From Crocinitomicaceae bacterium (GTDB lineage: Bacteria; Bacteroidota; Bacteroidia; Flavobacteriales_D; Crocinitomicaceae), in NCBI GenBank assembly GCA_028689775.1, contig JAQVCM010000008.1, positions 114,461 to 178,460 of the forward strand: 64,000 bases of DNA, in the 5' to 3' direction. Below, in pieces: positions 28,132 through 38,087 of the stretch. Each line of letters begins with the position of its first letter. The first letter of the stretch is position 1. A model generated the notes under the pieces. That model searched no databases. It had not been told where the DNA came from and saw only the letters and a list, made by a program, of their open reading frames with translations. Made by a program: the position numbers and the translations under genes.

Positions 28132-28727
28132 GTGAAAATTTATCAGATAAAGCAAAAATTGATCTTCGATTAGTGGAAGCCGCTAAAGGTGGAAGTCAAG
28201 CTGCTTTTGGTGAATTAATGGATCGTTACCGAGATTCAGTTTATTTTACGATGTATAAAATGGTTAAGAATGCAGATGACGCAGATGATTTAACCATAGA
28301 GGCCTTTGGAAAAGCATTCAGTAGAATCGACCAATACGCACCTAATTTTGCATTCAGTACGTGGCTCTTTAAAATAGCATCTAACAATTGCATCGACTTC
28401 ATTCGCAAGAAACGCGTAAAGGTTACTTCGCTCGATACGGGTTACATGAGAAGTGATGGTGAGGTAATCTATTTTGACGCACATTCGCAGACACAAAATC
28501 CAGAAGAGGTAATTATTCACGGACAAAAAGTGAAACTGATGCGGGACTTAGTTACCAAGCTAAAACCACGTTACCGTGAATTGGTTGAATTGCGTTATTT
28601 TGAAGAATTGTCCTACGAAGAAATAGCAGAAACCTTAGACCTTCCTTTGGGTACCGTAAAAGCACAACTTTTTAGAGCGAGAGAATTTTTAGCGAATTTG
28701 ATTGAGAAAACAAAGCATACGATTTGA
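28122..28727 (+). CDS. RNA polymerase sigma factor of the ECF type
   Basis: 201 residues. Region 2 covers about 30-95 (YRDSVYFTMYKMVKNADDADDL, with the polymerase- and -10-binding helices). Region 4 covers about 140-195 (LKPRYRELVELRYFEELSYEEIAE, then the helix-turn-helix LPLGTVKAQLFRARE). No anti-sigma factor gene is adjacent, which is unusual for a classical ECF pair. Its start codon lies inside the end of the glycosyltransferase gene, so the two are translationally linked. Confidence 0.9.
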   Translation: MEIGENLSDKAKIDLRLVEAAKGGSQAAFGELMDRYRDSVYFTMYKMVKNADDADDLTIEAFGKAFSRIDQYAPNFAFSTWLFKIASNNCIDFIRKKRVKVTSLDTGYMRSDGEVIYFDAHSQTQNPEEVIIHGQKVKLMRDLVTKLKPRYRELVELRYFEELSYEEIAETLDLPLGTVKAQLFRAREFLANLIEKTKHTI

Positions 28728-28906
28728 ATTTTCGTGGATTTCTATCACGCTCGTGATGTGAAATTTTTTTTAAAATCAACTATTTGTTCGAGTTTACAGT
28801 TTTCTATCATCCTTACAAGCAAACCCTTATATTTAAGCTAAATTTCTTGAATTTAAATTTGAATTTGAAAATTCATTTGTTAAACGGTTCGAAATGTCAA
28901 ATTATA

Positions 28907-28936
28907 GTTTTACATTTAATGTCACAACTGTAAAAC
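28907..28936. repeat. Inverted repeat upstream of a lipoprotein gene
   Basis: GTTTTACA at 28907-28914 and TGTAAAAC at 28929-28936 form a perfect 8-bp dyad with a 14-base spacer, without a T run. It could be an operator or a chance AT-rich dyad. The rest of the gap 28728-29000 shows nothing else apart from the short direct repeat at its end. Confidence 0.3.
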
Positions 28937-28977
28937 GTGCTTATATCTTACGTGTAAAAAATAACACAGAAACAATT

Positions 28978-29008
28978 GGTCAAACTAAAGTCGGATTAAA
29001 ATGAAAAA
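28978..29008 (+). repeat. 31-base direct repeat, copy 1
   Basis: Covers the leader and first codons of the lipoprotein gene at 29001. It is identical to 29645-29675. Similarity with substitutions continues to about 29055, through the lipobox. Confidence 0.85.
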
Positions 29009-29633
29009 TTGGACAATTATAATTATCGTACTTACCATTCTGTTTTCCTGTGGAAAAAAAACAACCATGAAGGGAAGAATCATAAATCCAGTAACAAATA
29101 CGGGCATTGCAGGTATTAAAGTAGTTGTTACCAAACCAAAAAAATGTTTGGGTTATGATGGATGTGGTACCAAAACCATCTTTGAGACGACAAGTGATAA
29201 TAATGGTTACTTTATGATAGAAAAGCGGTTTCGGAAGTCAAAAGAGTACACTATTCAATACTATTTTGATGACAAAAAGTATTTACTTGTTGATGCTCAG
29301 GTAAGTCCAGCAGGACAAGAATATAACGGAACTTATTTTGAATTTCTCTTGTTCCCAAAAGGGAAGTACAAAAGAAATTTTATAAATATAGATTGTTATG
29401 ACGAGAATGACAAATTAACTGTAAATAGGTATTATTTCAAGCAAGATTTATATCAAAATTTATCACAGGCTACATATTTAGGTTGTGAAACTGTAGAGGG
29501 TAGCATTGCTGAAGTTCCTATGGGTTGGTATATAGTAAAAGGGTTAATTACAAGAAATGCTATATCAACACCCTTTGCAGATAGCATTTACGTCACCGAA
29601 GGGGGAACACACGTTTGGAATATTGAGTATTAA
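29001..29633 (+). CDS. Lipoprotein with carboxypeptidase-regulatory-like domain
   Basis: 210 residues with lipobox LFSC (Cys17). Residues 24-90 read as a carboxypeptidase-regulatory-like (transthyretin-like) sandwich: MKGRIINPVTNTGIAGIKVV, then DNNGYFMIEKRF. The rest is beta-rich and unassigned, ending in SIYVTEGGTHVWNIEY. Such domains occur in many Bacteroidota surface proteins; no enzymatic role is implied. The region from its leader to the lipobox is duplicated 667 bases downstream. Confidence 0.7.
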   Translation: MKNWTIIIIVLTILFSCGKKTTMKGRIINPVTNTGIAGIKVVVTKPKKCLGYDGCGTKTIFETTSDNNGYFMIEKRFRKSKEYTIQYYFDDKKYLLVDAQVSPAGQEYNGTYFEFLLFPKGKYKRNFINIDCYDENDKLTVNRYYFKQDLYQNLSQATYLGCETVEGSIAEVPMGWYIVKGLITRNAISTPFADSIYVTEGGTHVWNIEY

Positions 29634-29644
29634 CAGATTTGAAA

Positions 29645-29675
29645 GGTCAAACTAAAGTCGGATTAAAATGAAAAA
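29645..29675 (+). repeat. 31-base direct repeat, copy 2
   Basis: Identical to 28978-29008. It carries the leader and first codons of the truncated duplicate at 29668. Confidence 0.85.
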
Positions 29676-29766
29676 CAGGACAATTTTACTATTCGCACTT
29701 ATTATTCTGTTTTCCTGCGGCAAAAATAAAGAAGTAAAAATCACTGCTAAAAAACGCAGCATTTAA
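29668..29766 (+). pseudogene. Truncated duplicate of the lipoprotein gene (32 codons)
   Basis: ATG at 29668 opens a 32-residue frame with the same lipobox context (ILFSCGK). It departs from the parent after the lipidated cysteine and ends at TAA 29764-29766. It may be a remnant of a duplicated lipoprotein whose body was lost, or a real mini-lipoprotein with a basic tail (KKRSI). There is no sign of the parent's later sequence downstream. Confidence 0.5.
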
Positions 29767-29938
29767 TTTATTCGATTAATTCTTCTTTAATGAAGAGAGG
29801 TCAAGGTTTTTGTTTAGGCTTTAAAGTTCTGGTTTTTGTCATTCTTGAATTAACACACATTTAACCTTAAATAAGTTCAAAAACATTTCCTTCTCTTTTA
29901 AAACTTTATAACTTCGCATTTCATTACAATAAAAATAG

Positions 29939-31276
29939 ATGCAAACTATATTAGTATTAGGAGCAGGACTCTCCAGTTCTTCATTAATCAGATACCTTCT
30001 CAAACACTCGGTAGAAAACGAATGGCAAGTTCGTGTTGACGACCAAAGTATTGAGTTAGCGAAACAAAAAGTGAGCAATCACCCAAATGGCGTGGCTTTA
30101 TCATTCAATGCTTTGGACCCCGAGGAAAGAAGACCAGAGATTGAAAAAGCAGATATCGTCATCAGTATGCTTCCTGCGCGTTTCCACGTTGAGATTGCAA
30201 AAGATTGCATCGCATATAAAACGAGTTTAATTACACCTTCATACATTTCGACTGAAATGCGTGCATTAGATGCTGAGGCGAGAAAAGCTGGTATTTTAAT
30301 CATGAATGAAATTGGTGTAGATCCAGGAATTGACCACATGAGTGCTTGTCGTGTTCTAGATCACATTCGCGCAAAAGATGCATCGATTCACAGTTTCAAA
30401 TCATTTTGCGGTGGATTAATAGCTCCAGAGAATGATAACAATCCTTGGAATTACAAGTTCACTTGGAATCCGCGTAACGTTGTCGTTGCTGGTCAAGGTA
30501 GTGCTGCTTGCTTCGTGGAAGAAAATCAATATAAATACATTCCCTACGGAAGATTATTCCAACGCCTAGACGTGATGGAAATCGAAGGTTATGGCGCTTT
30601 CGAGGGCTATGCTAACAGAGATTCATTGTCTTATCGTTCGATATACGGATTGGACAATATTCCTACCATATATAGAGGTACACTTCGAAGAGTTGGTTTT
30701 TCAAAAGCTTGGAATGTTTTCGTACAACTCGGTATGACAGATGATTCCTACAAGATGGAGAAGTCTGAAGGTCTAACGCCACGTACATTCTTAAACTCGT
30801 TCTTGCCCTTTAAAGAAGTGACTTCAGTAGAGAATAAACTTCGGAAGTATTTCACCTTTGAGGACGAGGAAATGTACCAAAAGTTTGAATGGTTGGGGAT
30901 GTTTGAGAACGATGAGCCGTTTGGTATTCCGAACGCTTCTCCTGCGCAATTGCTTGAAAGCATACTTATTAAGAAGTGGAAGTTAGACAAAGGCGACAAA
31001 GACATGTTGGTAATGTTTCACGAGTTTGTGAGTGAGCTAAACGGTAAACGTGAGCGCATTACGTCTTCCATGGTAAGCATTGGAGAAGATCAAACCTATA
31101 CCGCAATGAGTAACACAGTTGGTCTCCCGGTAGCCATTTGTGCGAAGATGATGTTGACAGGAATCATCCAATTAAAAGGAGTTCACCTTCCTGTTTTGAA
31201 AAGTATTTACGATCCAATTTTGGACGAATTGGAAGAATACGGAATCAAATTTGAAGAAAAAAGCGAATTAATATAA
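29939..31276 (+). CDS. Saccharopine dehydrogenase family protein
   Basis: 445 residues. An N-terminal Rossmann fold starts ILVLGAGLSSSSLIRYLL (4-21), with the second strand RVDDQS and the VISMLPARFH segment near 75. The conserved NEIGVDPGIDHMSA block (about 121-134) is the family signature. The large C-terminal catalytic domain follows. It resembles the glutamate-forming (Lys9-type) branch, yet bacterial members also act in other lysine or polyamine routes, so the substrate is uncertain. It is a single gene with a TAACTTCG element about 30 bases before the start. Confidence 0.85.
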   Translation: MQTILVLGAGLSSSSLIRYLLKHSVENEWQVRVDDQSIELAKQKVSNHPNGVALSFNALDPEERRPEIEKADIVISMLPARFHVEIAKDCIAYKTSLITPSYISTEMRALDAEARKAGILIMNEIGVDPGIDHMSACRVLDHIRAKDASIHSFKSFCGGLIAPENDNNPWNYKFTWNPRNVVVAGQGSAACFVEENQYKYIPYGRLFQRLDVMEIEGYGAFEGYANRDSLSYRSIYGLDNIPTIYRGTLRRVGFSKAWNVFVQLGMTDDSYKMEKSEGLTPRTFLNSFLPFKEVTSVENKLRKYFTFEDEEMYQKFEWLGMFENDEPFGIPNASPAQLLESILIKKWKLDKGDKDMLVMFHEFVSELNGKRERITSSMVSIGEDQTYTAMSNTVGLPVAICAKMMLTGIIQLKGVHLPVLKSIYDPILDELEEYGIKFEEKSELI

Positions 31277-31280
31277 GACC

Positions 31281-31336
31281 AATAATTGATTTTTCATTCG
31301 TTTTTAAGTGAAAATTCGAGTGAAAAATCAATTATT
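31281..31336. repeat. 20-bp inverted repeat after the saccharopine-dehydrogenase gene
   Basis: Arms 31281-31300 and 31317-31336 pair over 20 bp with a single G-U pair and a 16-base loop. No T run follows, so it is not a textbook terminator, but it probably ends or stabilises the upstream transcript. The following 260 bases up to the str promoter hold nothing I can name. Confidence 0.7.
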
Positions 31337-31596
31337 AATTCAATTCTCGATAGAATTTTGACTCAAATTTGAAACAAAAAATCAAATAACATTCAATTTT
31401 CTATCTTTAAAAATTAAAAAACCAGCTGTAAAATCATTTTTTGGCACTTTTTTAAATTTCCACTTATTTACTACTTTTATTAATTTAACACATCAGTTAA
31501 AACATTGATATTCAAATGTTAAGTTAATCATTCTCGGGATGAAACCCAATATGAACATTTATTTGTGCAAAAACTCCATTTTTTTCACCTAAGTGC

Positions 31597-31626
31597 TTGG
31601 TATTTAAAATTAATTGACTATATTTG
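31597..31626 (+). promoter_or_regulatory. Promoter of the ribosomal protein cluster
   Basis: TTG at 31597-31599, 19 bases, then TATATTTG at 31619-31626, both matching consensus at ideal spacing. It lies 58 bases before rpsL and is the only strong promoter I see ahead of the 17-kb cluster. Confidence 0.8.
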
Positions 31627-31631
31627 CACCC

Positions 31632-31649
31632 CCTAAAGTATGTTTTAGG
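31632..31649 (+). promoter_or_regulatory. Leader hairpin upstream of rpsL
   Basis: CCTAAAG pairs with TTTTAGG around a TATG loop, starting at or near the transcription start. Its position at the 5' end could protect the mRNA or serve regulation by a ribosomal protein. Confidence 0.45.
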
Positions 31650-31684
31650 CAGTTTATTTATTTACAAAACACGGAGAAATCAGT

Positions 31685-32065
31685 ATGCCAACTATTCAAC
31701 AATTAGTTCGCAAAGGTCGCACGGCACCAGTTAGGAAAAGCAAATCAGCTGCTCTAGACTCTTGCCCGCAGCGCAAAGGGGTATGTGTAAGGGTTTACAC
31801 CACTACTCCTAAAAAGCCGAACTCAGCTATGAGAAAAGTAGCGAGGGTACGTCTCACAAACGGTAAGGAAGTTAATGCTTACATCGGAGGTGAAGGACAC
31901 AATTTACAAGAGCACTCTTTGGTGCTTGTACGAGGAGGAAGAGTAAAAGACCTTCCAGGGGTTAGATACCACATCGTGCGAGGAGCAGAAGATACAGCTG
32001 GAGTAGAGGGTAGAACTCAGCGCCGTTCTAAGTACGGAACGAAGAAACCAAAAGTGAAAAAATAA
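31685..32065 (+). CDS. rpsL: 30S ribosomal protein uS12
   Basis: Decoding-centre protein of the small subunit. The 126 residues contain the invariant [20 protein letters not shown] region, whose first lysine is the classical streptomycin-resistance site, and the second conserved loop [15 protein letters not shown]. First gene of the fused str-S10-spc-alpha cluster. Confidence 0.98.
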   Translation: MPTIQQLVRKGRTAPVRKSKSAALDSCPQRKGVCVRVYTTTPKKPNSAMRKVARVRLTNGKEVNAYIGGEGHNLQEHSLVLVRGGRVKDLPGVRYHIVRGAEDTAGVEGRTQRRSKYGTKKPKVKK

Positions 32066-32083
32066 TTTTAAAGCTTTCGAGTA

Positions 32084-32554
32084 ATGAGAAGAAAAAAAGC
32101 CAAAAAGAACCCCATCCTCCCGGATCCAAAGTTCAATGATGTTCAAGTAACGAAATTCGTTAACAACTTGATGTATGACGGGAAGAAAAACTTAGCGTTC
32201 AAAATATTTTACGATGCTTTAGAGATCGTAGATACTAAGTTAGAAGAAACAACAGGGTTAGAAGCTTGGAAAAAAGCATTGGAAAATGTGACACCAAGTG
32301 TTGAAGTTCGTAGCCGCCGTGTAGGTGGAGCAACGTTCCAAATTCCAACGCCAGTAAGAGAGGAAAGAAAAGAATCTCTAGCTATGAAATGGTTAATCGG
32401 ATACTCTCGTAAGAGAAACGAAAAATCAATGGCTGGAAAATTAGCTTCTGAAATTATCGCAGCTTCGAAAGAAGAAGGTGCAGCTTACAAAAAGAAAGAA
32501 GATACGTTGCGTATGGCTGAAGCTAACAAAGCGTTCTCACACTTTAGATTTTAA
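32084..32554 (+). CDS. rpsG: 30S ribosomal protein uS7
   Basis: Head protein of the small subunit that nucleates assembly on the 3' domain of 16S rRNA. Length is 156 residues, with the family blocks [15 protein letters not shown] and [16 protein letters not shown] and the basic C-terminus. It follows rpsL by 18 bases and precedes fusA by 5. Confidence 0.98.
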   Translation: MRRKKAKKNPILPDPKFNDVQVTKFVNNLMYDGKKNLAFKIFYDALEIVDTKLEETTGLEAWKKALENVTPSVEVRSRRVGGATFQIPTPVREERKESLAMKWLIGYSRKRNEKSMAGKLASEIIAASKEEGAAYKKKEDTLRMAEANKAFSHFRF

Positions 32555-32559
32555 TCGGT

Positions 32560-34671
32560 ATGGCTAGAGATCTTAAATATACCCGTAACATCGGAATTGC
32601 AGCACATATTGATGCTGGTAAAACAACGACTACTGAACGTATCTTGTTCTTTTCTGGTGTAAATCATAAGTTAGGTGAAACTCACGAAGGTGGTGCTACT
32701 ACCGATTGGATGGAACAAGAGCAAGAAAGAGGTATTACAATTACTTCTGCTGCTGTAACTGTTGATTGGAATTATAGAAACGATAGATATCATGTGAATA
32801 TCATTGATACTCCTGGACACGTTGACTTTACAGTTGAGGTGAATCGTTCTTTAAGAGTATTGGATGGTTTAGTTTTCCTTTTTTCTGCTGTTGATGGTGT
32901 TGAGCCACAATCAGAAACAAACTGGAGATTAGCAAACAATTACAATGTTCCAAGATTAGGTTTCGTTAACAAAATGGACCGTTCTGGTGCAGACTTTTTA
33001 AATGTTTGTCGTCAAGTAAAGGACATGTTAGGAAGTACTGCTATTGCACTTCAATTGCCAATCGGAGCTGAAGATGCTTTCGAAGGAGTGGTTGATTTAG
33101 TAGCATGGAAAGCAATTGTTTGGAATGAAAAAGACAAAGGTTTAACCTTTAGAGAAGTTCCAATTCCAGAGGATATGTTGGAGGAGTGTAATGAATACAG
33201 AGAGAAGTTGTTAGAAGCAGTTGCTGAGTTTGACGAGACTGAAACTTTGATGGAAAAATACTTCGAAGACCCTACTTCAATTACAGAAGACGAAATTTTA
33301 GTTGCATTACGTGCTGCTACTATTTCTGGAAAAATCGTTCCTATGTTATGTGGTTCTTCTTTCAAAAACAAAGGAGTTCAAGCATTGTTAGATTATGTAA
33401 TGGCGATTTTACCATCTCCTTTAGATAATGGAGCAATTGAAGGAATTGACCCAAGAACAGATGAGCCTGCTGAACGTCAACCTTCTGTTGATGGACCGTT
33501 TGCTGGTTTAGCTTTCAAAATTGCGACAGATCCTTTCGTTGGACGTTTATGTTTCGTACGAGCTTATTCAGGAAAACTTCCTGCTGGTTCTTATGTTCAC
33601 AATACGCGTTCTGGAAATAAAGAACGTATTTCTCGTATTTTCCAAATGCATGCAAACAAACAAAATCAAATTGATGAGTTGTTAGCAGGAGATATCGCAG
33701 CAGTTGTTGGATTTAAAGACATTCGTACAGGTGATACACTTTGTGCTGAAGGTTTCCCAATTGTTTTGGAATCTATGGACTTCCCAGATCCAGTTATTGG
33801 ATTGGCAATTGAGCCAAAAACACAAGCAGATACAGATAGACTATCTATTGGATTGAATAAATTATCTGAAGAAGATCCTACTTTCAAAGTAAAATCTGAT
33901 CACGAAACTGGTCAAACGATTATTGAAGGGATGGGTGAGCTTCACTTAGAGATTATTGTAGATCGATTAAAAAGAGAATTTAAAGTTGAGGTTAACCAAG
34001 GTGCACCTCAAGTATCTTATCGTGAGGCAATTAATTCAGGAATTGAACACCGTGAAGTTTACAAAAAACAATCAGGTGGTCGTGGTAAATTTGCTGATAT
34101 TTTAGTGAGAATTTCTCCACAAGAAGATCCATTAAAAACAGGACTTGAATTTATCAACTCTATTAAAGGTGGTAACATTCCAAGAGAATTTATTCCTTCT
34201 GTTGAAAAAGGATTTAAAGATTCAATGAAAAATGGTGTATTAGCCGGATATCCGATGGATGCATACAAAGTTGAATTGTTAGATGGTTCTTTCCACGCTG
34301 TCGATTCAGATTCTTTATCTTTCGAAGTTGCTGCAAAAATGGCGTACCGTGAAGCATTGAAAAAATGTAACCCAGTACTTTTAGAGCCTATTATGAAATT
34401 GGAGGTATTAACTCCAGAAGAAAACATGGGTGATATCGTTGGTGACTTAAACCGTCGTCGTGGTATGATGAGAGGAATGGATGACAGAGCAGGATCAAAA
34501 GTTGTTAAAGCGGATGTTCCATTGTCTGAAATGTTTGGTTATGTAACACAGTTACGAACATTGTCTTCAGGTCGTGCAAGTTCTACTATGGAATTCTCAC
34601 ACTTCGCTGAAGCACCATCAAACGTTGCAGCTGCAGTTGTAGCTAAAGTTAACGGGAAAGTAAACGCATAA
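32560..34671 (+). CDS. fusA: Translation elongation factor G
   Basis: GTPase that drives translocation of tRNA and mRNA. Length is 703 residues, with G1 [12 protein letters not shown] (15-26), [12 protein letters not shown] and the C-terminal domains IV-V. The usual neighbour tuf of the E. coli str operon is absent here; rpsJ follows directly after 12 bases, as usual in Bacteroidota. Confidence 0.98.
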   Translation: MARDLKYTRNIGIAAHIDAGKTTTTERILFFSGVNHKLGETHEGGATTDWMEQEQERGITITSAAVTVDWNYRNDRYHVNIIDTPGHVDFTVEVNRSLRVLDGLVFLFSAVDGVEPQSETNWRLANNYNVPRLGFVNKMDRSGADFLNVCRQVKDMLGSTAIALQLPIGAEDAFEGVVDLVAWKAIVWNEKDKGLTFREVPIPEDMLEECNEYREKLLEAVAEFDETETLMEKYFEDPTSITEDEILVALRAATISGKIVPMLCGSSFKNKGVQALLDYVMAILPSPLDNGAIEGIDPRTDEPAERQPSVDGPFAGLAFKIATDPFVGRLCFVRAYSGKLPAGSYVHNTRSGNKERISRIFQMHANKQNQIDELLAGDIAAVVGFKDIRTGDTLCAEGFPIVLESMDFPDPVIGLAIEPKTQADTDRLSIGLNKLSEEDPTFKVKSDHETGQTIIEGMGELHLEIIVDRLKREFKVEVNQGAPQVSYREAINSGIEHREVYKKQSGGRGKFADILVRISPQEDPLKTGLEFINSIKGGNIPREFIPSVEKGFKDSMKNGVLAGYPMDAYKVELLDGSFHAVDSDSLSFEVAAKMAYREALKKCNPVLLEPIMKLEVLTPEENMGDIVGDLNRRRGMMRGMDDRAGSKVVKADVPLSEMFGYVTQLRTLSSGRASSTMEFSHFAEAPSNVAAAVVAKVNGKVNA

Positions 34672-34683
34672 TTAGTTTAGGAA

Positions 34684-34989
34684 ATGAGCCAAAAAATAAG
34701 AATTAAATTGAAGTCGTATGACCACAACTTAGTGGACAAATCGGCTGAGAAAATAGTGAAAACGGTGAAAGCTACCGGTGCTGTTGTAAGTGGACCAATT
34801 CCATTGCCAACACACAAAAGAATCTACACTGTATTGAAGTCTCCACACGTTAACAAAAAAGCGCGTGAGCAATTTGAATTGTGTTCTTATAAGAGATTAT
34901 TGGATATCTACAGTTCATCTTCAAAAACAGTTGATGCACTAATGCGTCTTGAACTTCCTAGTGGAGTTGACGTTGAAATTAAAGTTTAA
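34684..34989 (+). CDS. rpsJ: 30S ribosomal protein uS10
   Basis: 101 residues with the hallmark [20 protein letters not shown] start and the [12 protein letters not shown] loop. It also takes part in transcription antitermination as NusE, so its place ahead of the S10 genes is functionally coherent. First gene of the S10 segment. Confidence 0.98.
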   Translation: MSQKIRIKLKSYDHNLVDKSAEKIVKTVKATGAVVSGPIPLPTHKRIYTVLKSPHVNKKAREQFELCSYKRLLDIYSSSSKTVDALMRLELPSGVDVEIKV

Positions 34990-35006
34990 TTAATAATAAA
35001 TAAAGT

Positions 35007-35618
35007 ATGCCAGGAATTATTGGTAGGAAAGTCGGAATGACTAGCATCTACAGTGCCGAGGGTAAGGCAACACCATGCACAGTGATAGAAGCAGGTCCTT
35101 GTGTCGTTACACAGTTAAAGACACAAGACAGAGACGGTTACGAAGCAGTTCAATTGGGTTTTGGTGAGCGTAAAGTAAACAATACACCAAACGCGTTGAA
35201 AGGTCACTTCAAAAAAGCAAACACAACACCTAAAAGTAGTGTTGTTGAGTTTAAAGATTTTGAAGGATTAAGCTTAGGAGACGTAGTTAACGTTGATATC
35301 TTCGAAGAAGGTGAATACGTTGATGTAGTAGGTACTTCAAAAGGAAAAGGTTTCCAAGGTGTTGTTAGAAGACACGGTTTTGGTGGATCTGAAACTTCAC
35401 ATGGTCAACAGAGCATGCGAAGAGCACCAGGTTCTATCGGAGCAGCTTCTACACCAGCACGCGTATTTAAAGGCAAGAAAATGGCCGGACAAATGGGTAA
35501 TGCTCGTGTAATGATCGAAAACTTGGAAGTTTTGAAAGTTTTGAAAGACAAAAACTTAATCGTGGTAAAGGGATCAATTCCTGGTGCTAAAGGTTCAATC
35601 GTAATAATAGAGAAATAA
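35007..35618 (+). CDS. rplC: 50S ribosomal protein uL3
   Basis: 203 residues. [13 protein letters not shown] opens the protein, and the central finger [17 protein letters not shown] reaches the peptidyl-transferase centre. The stop is followed after one base by rplD. Confidence 0.98.
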   Translation: MPGIIGRKVGMTSIYSAEGKATPCTVIEAGPCVVTQLKTQDRDGYEAVQLGFGERKVNNTPNALKGHFKKANTTPKSSVVEFKDFEGLSLGDVVNVDIFEEGEYVDVVGTSKGKGFQGVVRRHGFGGSETSHGQQSMRRAPGSIGAASTPARVFKGKKMAGQMGNARVMIENLEVLKVLKDKNLIVVKGSIPGAKGSIVIIEK

Positions 35619-35619
35619 G

Positions 35620-36246
35620 ATGGAAGTTAAAGTATTTGACCAAACAGGAAAAGCTACTTCTAAAAAAGTAACTCTTTCGGATGCAATCTTTGGTATTGAA
35701 CCAAACGATCATGCAATTTATTTAGATGTAAAGCAACACTTAGCTAATCGTCGCCAAGGTACACACAAGGCGAAAGAAAGAGCTGAGATTTCTGGATCAA
35801 CTAGAAAAATTAAAAAACAAAAAGGAACAGGTGGCGCACGTGCTGGTAGTATCAAGTCTGGTACGAGAGTAGGTGGAGGTCGTATTTTCGGTCCTCGTCC
35901 ACGTGATTACCACTTCAAATTGAACATCAAAACAAAACGTTTAGCTCGTGCATCAGCGTTTGCTTACAAAGCAAAATCTGAATCGATCTTGGTTTTGGAA
36001 GATCCAAAATTTGACAGTATCAAAACACAAGATTTCATTAATCTTTTATCAAAACTTGAGTTATCAAATGATAAAGTATTATTGATTTTGGGTTCTCAAA
36101 ATGATAGCGTATATTTGTCGTCTAGAAACTTGAAACGTGTTAAGGTAGTTACGGCTGATTCCGTAAACACATATGATGTATTGAACGCTAAGAAAATCGT
36201 TTTAGCTGAAAGTTCAATAGAAGTAATTGAAAAGATTCTAAACTAG
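35620..36246 (+). CDS. rplD: 50S ribosomal protein uL4
   Basis: 208 residues. The exit-tunnel loop is visible as KKQKGTGGARAGSIKSG and GGGRIFGPRPRDY. In E. coli L4 represses its own operon at the leader; no comparable leader lies directly upstream here because the promoter is far away, ahead of rpsL. Confidence 0.97.
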   Translation: MEVKVFDQTGKATSKKVTLSDAIFGIEPNDHAIYLDVKQHLANRRQGTHKAKERAEISGSTRKIKKQKGTGGARAGSIKSGTRVGGGRIFGPRPRDYHFKLNIKTKRLARASAFAYKAKSESILVLEDPKFDSIKTQDFINLLSKLELSNDKVLLILGSQNDSVYLSSRNLKRVKVVTADSVNTYDVLNAKKIVLAESSIEVIEKILN

Positions 36247-36251
36247 TAGTT

Positions 36252-36548
36252 ATGAATATTATTATCAGAAAGCCTTTAATTACTGAGAAAGCAACTGCTG
36301 CGAGTGAAACTCGTAACCGTTTTACTTTCGAAGTAGCAAGAAGCGCTAATAAGATTGAAATAAAAAAAGCTGTCGAGAAAATGTATGGAGTTTCGATCAC
36401 GAAAGTTCACACAATGACATATGGCGGTGGTAAATCCTCTGTGAAACAAACAAACAGAGGTATCGTTGTGCAACCAAACAACCCTTGGAAAAAGGCAATT
36501 GTTACAGTTGCAGATGGAGAAACGATTGATTTGTTTAATAACATTTAA
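36252..36548 (+). CDS. rplW: 50S ribosomal protein uL23
   Basis: 98 residues. Sits at the tunnel exit, where it docks trigger factor and SRP. The N-terminus IIIRKPLITEKAT and the internal VEKMYGVSITKVHTM are family blocks. Confidence 0.97.
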   Translation: MNIIIRKPLITEKATAASETRNRFTFEVARSANKIEIKKAVEKMYGVSITKVHTMTYGGGKSSVKQTNRGIVVQPNNPWKKAIVTVADGETIDLFNNI

Positions 36549-36558
36549 TTAAAAAAGA

Positions 36559-37383
36559 ATGAGTCTTAAAAAATTCAAGCCTACAACTCCAGGGCAAAGA
36601 CACAAAATCATCAGTGATTACAAAGAGATTACAACCAGCACACCTGAAAAGAGTTTGACGGAAGGTATCTCTAAATCTGGTGGTCGAAACAATGACGGTA
36701 GAATGACCATGCGCTATATTGGTGGTGGACATAAACAAAGATACCGTATCATTGATTTCAAGAGAGACAAACAGGATGTACCTGCAACTGTCAAAACGAT
36801 TGAGTATGACCCTAATCGCACAGCACGTATCGCTTTATTGTGGTACGCTGATGGTGAGAAAAGATACATCATTGCTCCTGAAGGATTGAACGTTGGAGAT
36901 GTGGTTGTTTCTGGTAAAAATGCGTTACCGAATGTAGGACACGCAATGTACTTGAGTGACATTCCTTTGGGAACTGTAATTCATAACATTGAGTTGAAAC
37001 CTGGAAAAGGAGGTGCTATTGCTCGTGGAGCAGGTACTTACGCACAGCTGAATGCACGTGATGGTCGTTATGCGATTATCAAATTGCCTTCAGGCGAAAC
37101 GCGTATGATTTTGGTTACTTGTTTAGCAACTATCGGTTCTGTATCAAACTCACAACACAGTTTGAACGTTTCTGGTAAAGCTGGACGTACGAGATGGTTA
37201 GGACGTCGCTCAAGAGTACGTGCTGTAGTAATGAATCCAGTCGATCACCCAATGGGTGGTGGTGAAGGTAAGAGTGCCGGTGGTCATCCAAGATCACGTA
37301 ATGGTATTCCTGCTAAAGGATACAAAACACGTTCTAAGACCAAGTATTCTGATAAGTATATCATTGATAAAAAGAAAAAATAA
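36559..37383 (+). CDS. rplB: 50S ribosomal protein uL2
   Basis: 274 residues. Needed for subunit joining and peptidyl transfer. The C-terminal segment [18 protein letters not shown] contains the conserved histidine loop close to the catalytic centre. Confidence 0.98.
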   Translation: MSLKKFKPTTPGQRHKIISDYKEITTSTPEKSLTEGISKSGGRNNDGRMTMRYIGGGHKQRYRIIDFKRDKQDVPATVKTIEYDPNRTARIALLWYADGEKRYIIAPEGLNVGDVVVSGKNALPNVGHAMYLSDIPLGTVIHNIELKPGKGGAIARGAGTYAQLNARDGRYAIIKLPSGETRMILVTCLATIGSVSNSQHSLNVSGKAGRTRWLGRRSRVRAVVMNPVDHPMGGGEGKSAGGHPRSRNGIPAKGYKTRSKTKYSDKYIIDKKKK

Positions 37384-37386
37384 GGT

Positions 37387-37665
37387 ATGAGTAGATCGTT
37401 AAAAAAACCGCCGTTTATCCATTACAAGCTAAGTAAGCGTGTGGACGAAGCTCAAGCTTCAAACAGCAAAGCGGTGATCAAAACTTGGTCACGTGCGTCA
37501 ACAATCACACCAGATATGGTAGGTTTGACAATCGCTGTTCACAATGGGAATAAGTTTATTCCTGTTTTCGCAACTGAAAACATGGTAGGTCACAAATTGG
37601 GTGAATTTTCTCCAACGCGTAACTTCCGTGGTCACGGTTCTGATAAAAAAAATAAGAAAAGATAG
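37387..37665 (+). CDS. rpsS: 30S ribosomal protein uS19
   Basis: 92 residues. Starts [10 protein letters not shown] and carries [14 protein letters not shown] and the [14 protein letters not shown] end. Binds with uS13 in the 30S head. Starts three bases after rplB. Confidence 0.98.
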   Translation: MSRSLKKPPFIHYKLSKRVDEAQASNSKAVIKTWSRASTITPDMVGLTIAVHNGNKFIPVFATENMVGHKLGEFSPTRNFRGHGSDKKNKKR

Positions 37666-37685
37666 TTTTTAAAATTTATAGTGAC

Positions 37686-38081
37686 ATGGGCGCTAGAAAA
37701 AGAATAAGAGCTGAGAAGATGAAAGACGAGAAAGGTCAAATTGCAATTGCAAGTTTGAAAGCTTCTCCGATTGCTCCTCGTAAAATGAGATTAGTTGCTG
37801 ATCTTGTTCGTGGAGTTGACGTCAATAAAGCCTTAAATATATTACAACACAATTCAAAGTTTGCTTCAAAAAGTTTAGAGAAGTTATTGCGTTCAGCAAT
37901 TGCTAACTGGGAACTTAAAAACGAAGGTAAAAGTATTGAAGACGAAAAATTAGTTGTTAAATCTATCCAAGTTGATAGTGCTGCAATGATGAAACGTATT
38001 CAAACTGCACCTCAAGGTAGAGCACACAGAGTTAGAAAAAGATCGAACCACGTAACCATCATTGTAGACGGTACTAAATAA
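37686..38081 (+). CDS. rplV: 50S ribosomal protein uL22
   Basis: 131 residues, slightly longer at the N-terminus than the 110-residue E. coli form because of a charged extension (KRIRAEKMKDEKGQ). The conserved core begins ASLKASPIAPRKMRLVADLV, and the hairpin RAHRVRKRSNHVTI near the end lines the exit tunnel. Confidence 0.97.
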   Translation: MGARKRIRAEKMKDEKGQIAIASLKASPIAPRKMRLVADLVRGVDVNKALNILQHNSKFASKSLEKLLRSAIANWELKNEGKSIEDEKLVVKSIQVDSAAMMKRIQTAPQGRAHRVRKRSNHVTIIVDGTK

Positions 38082-38087
38082 GTAAAC

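Noticed and set aside
34672..34683. Missing tuf gene after fusA as a possible deletion
   Set aside because: In Bacteroidota fusA is normally followed directly by rpsJ, with tuf elsewhere, so this is the expected order.
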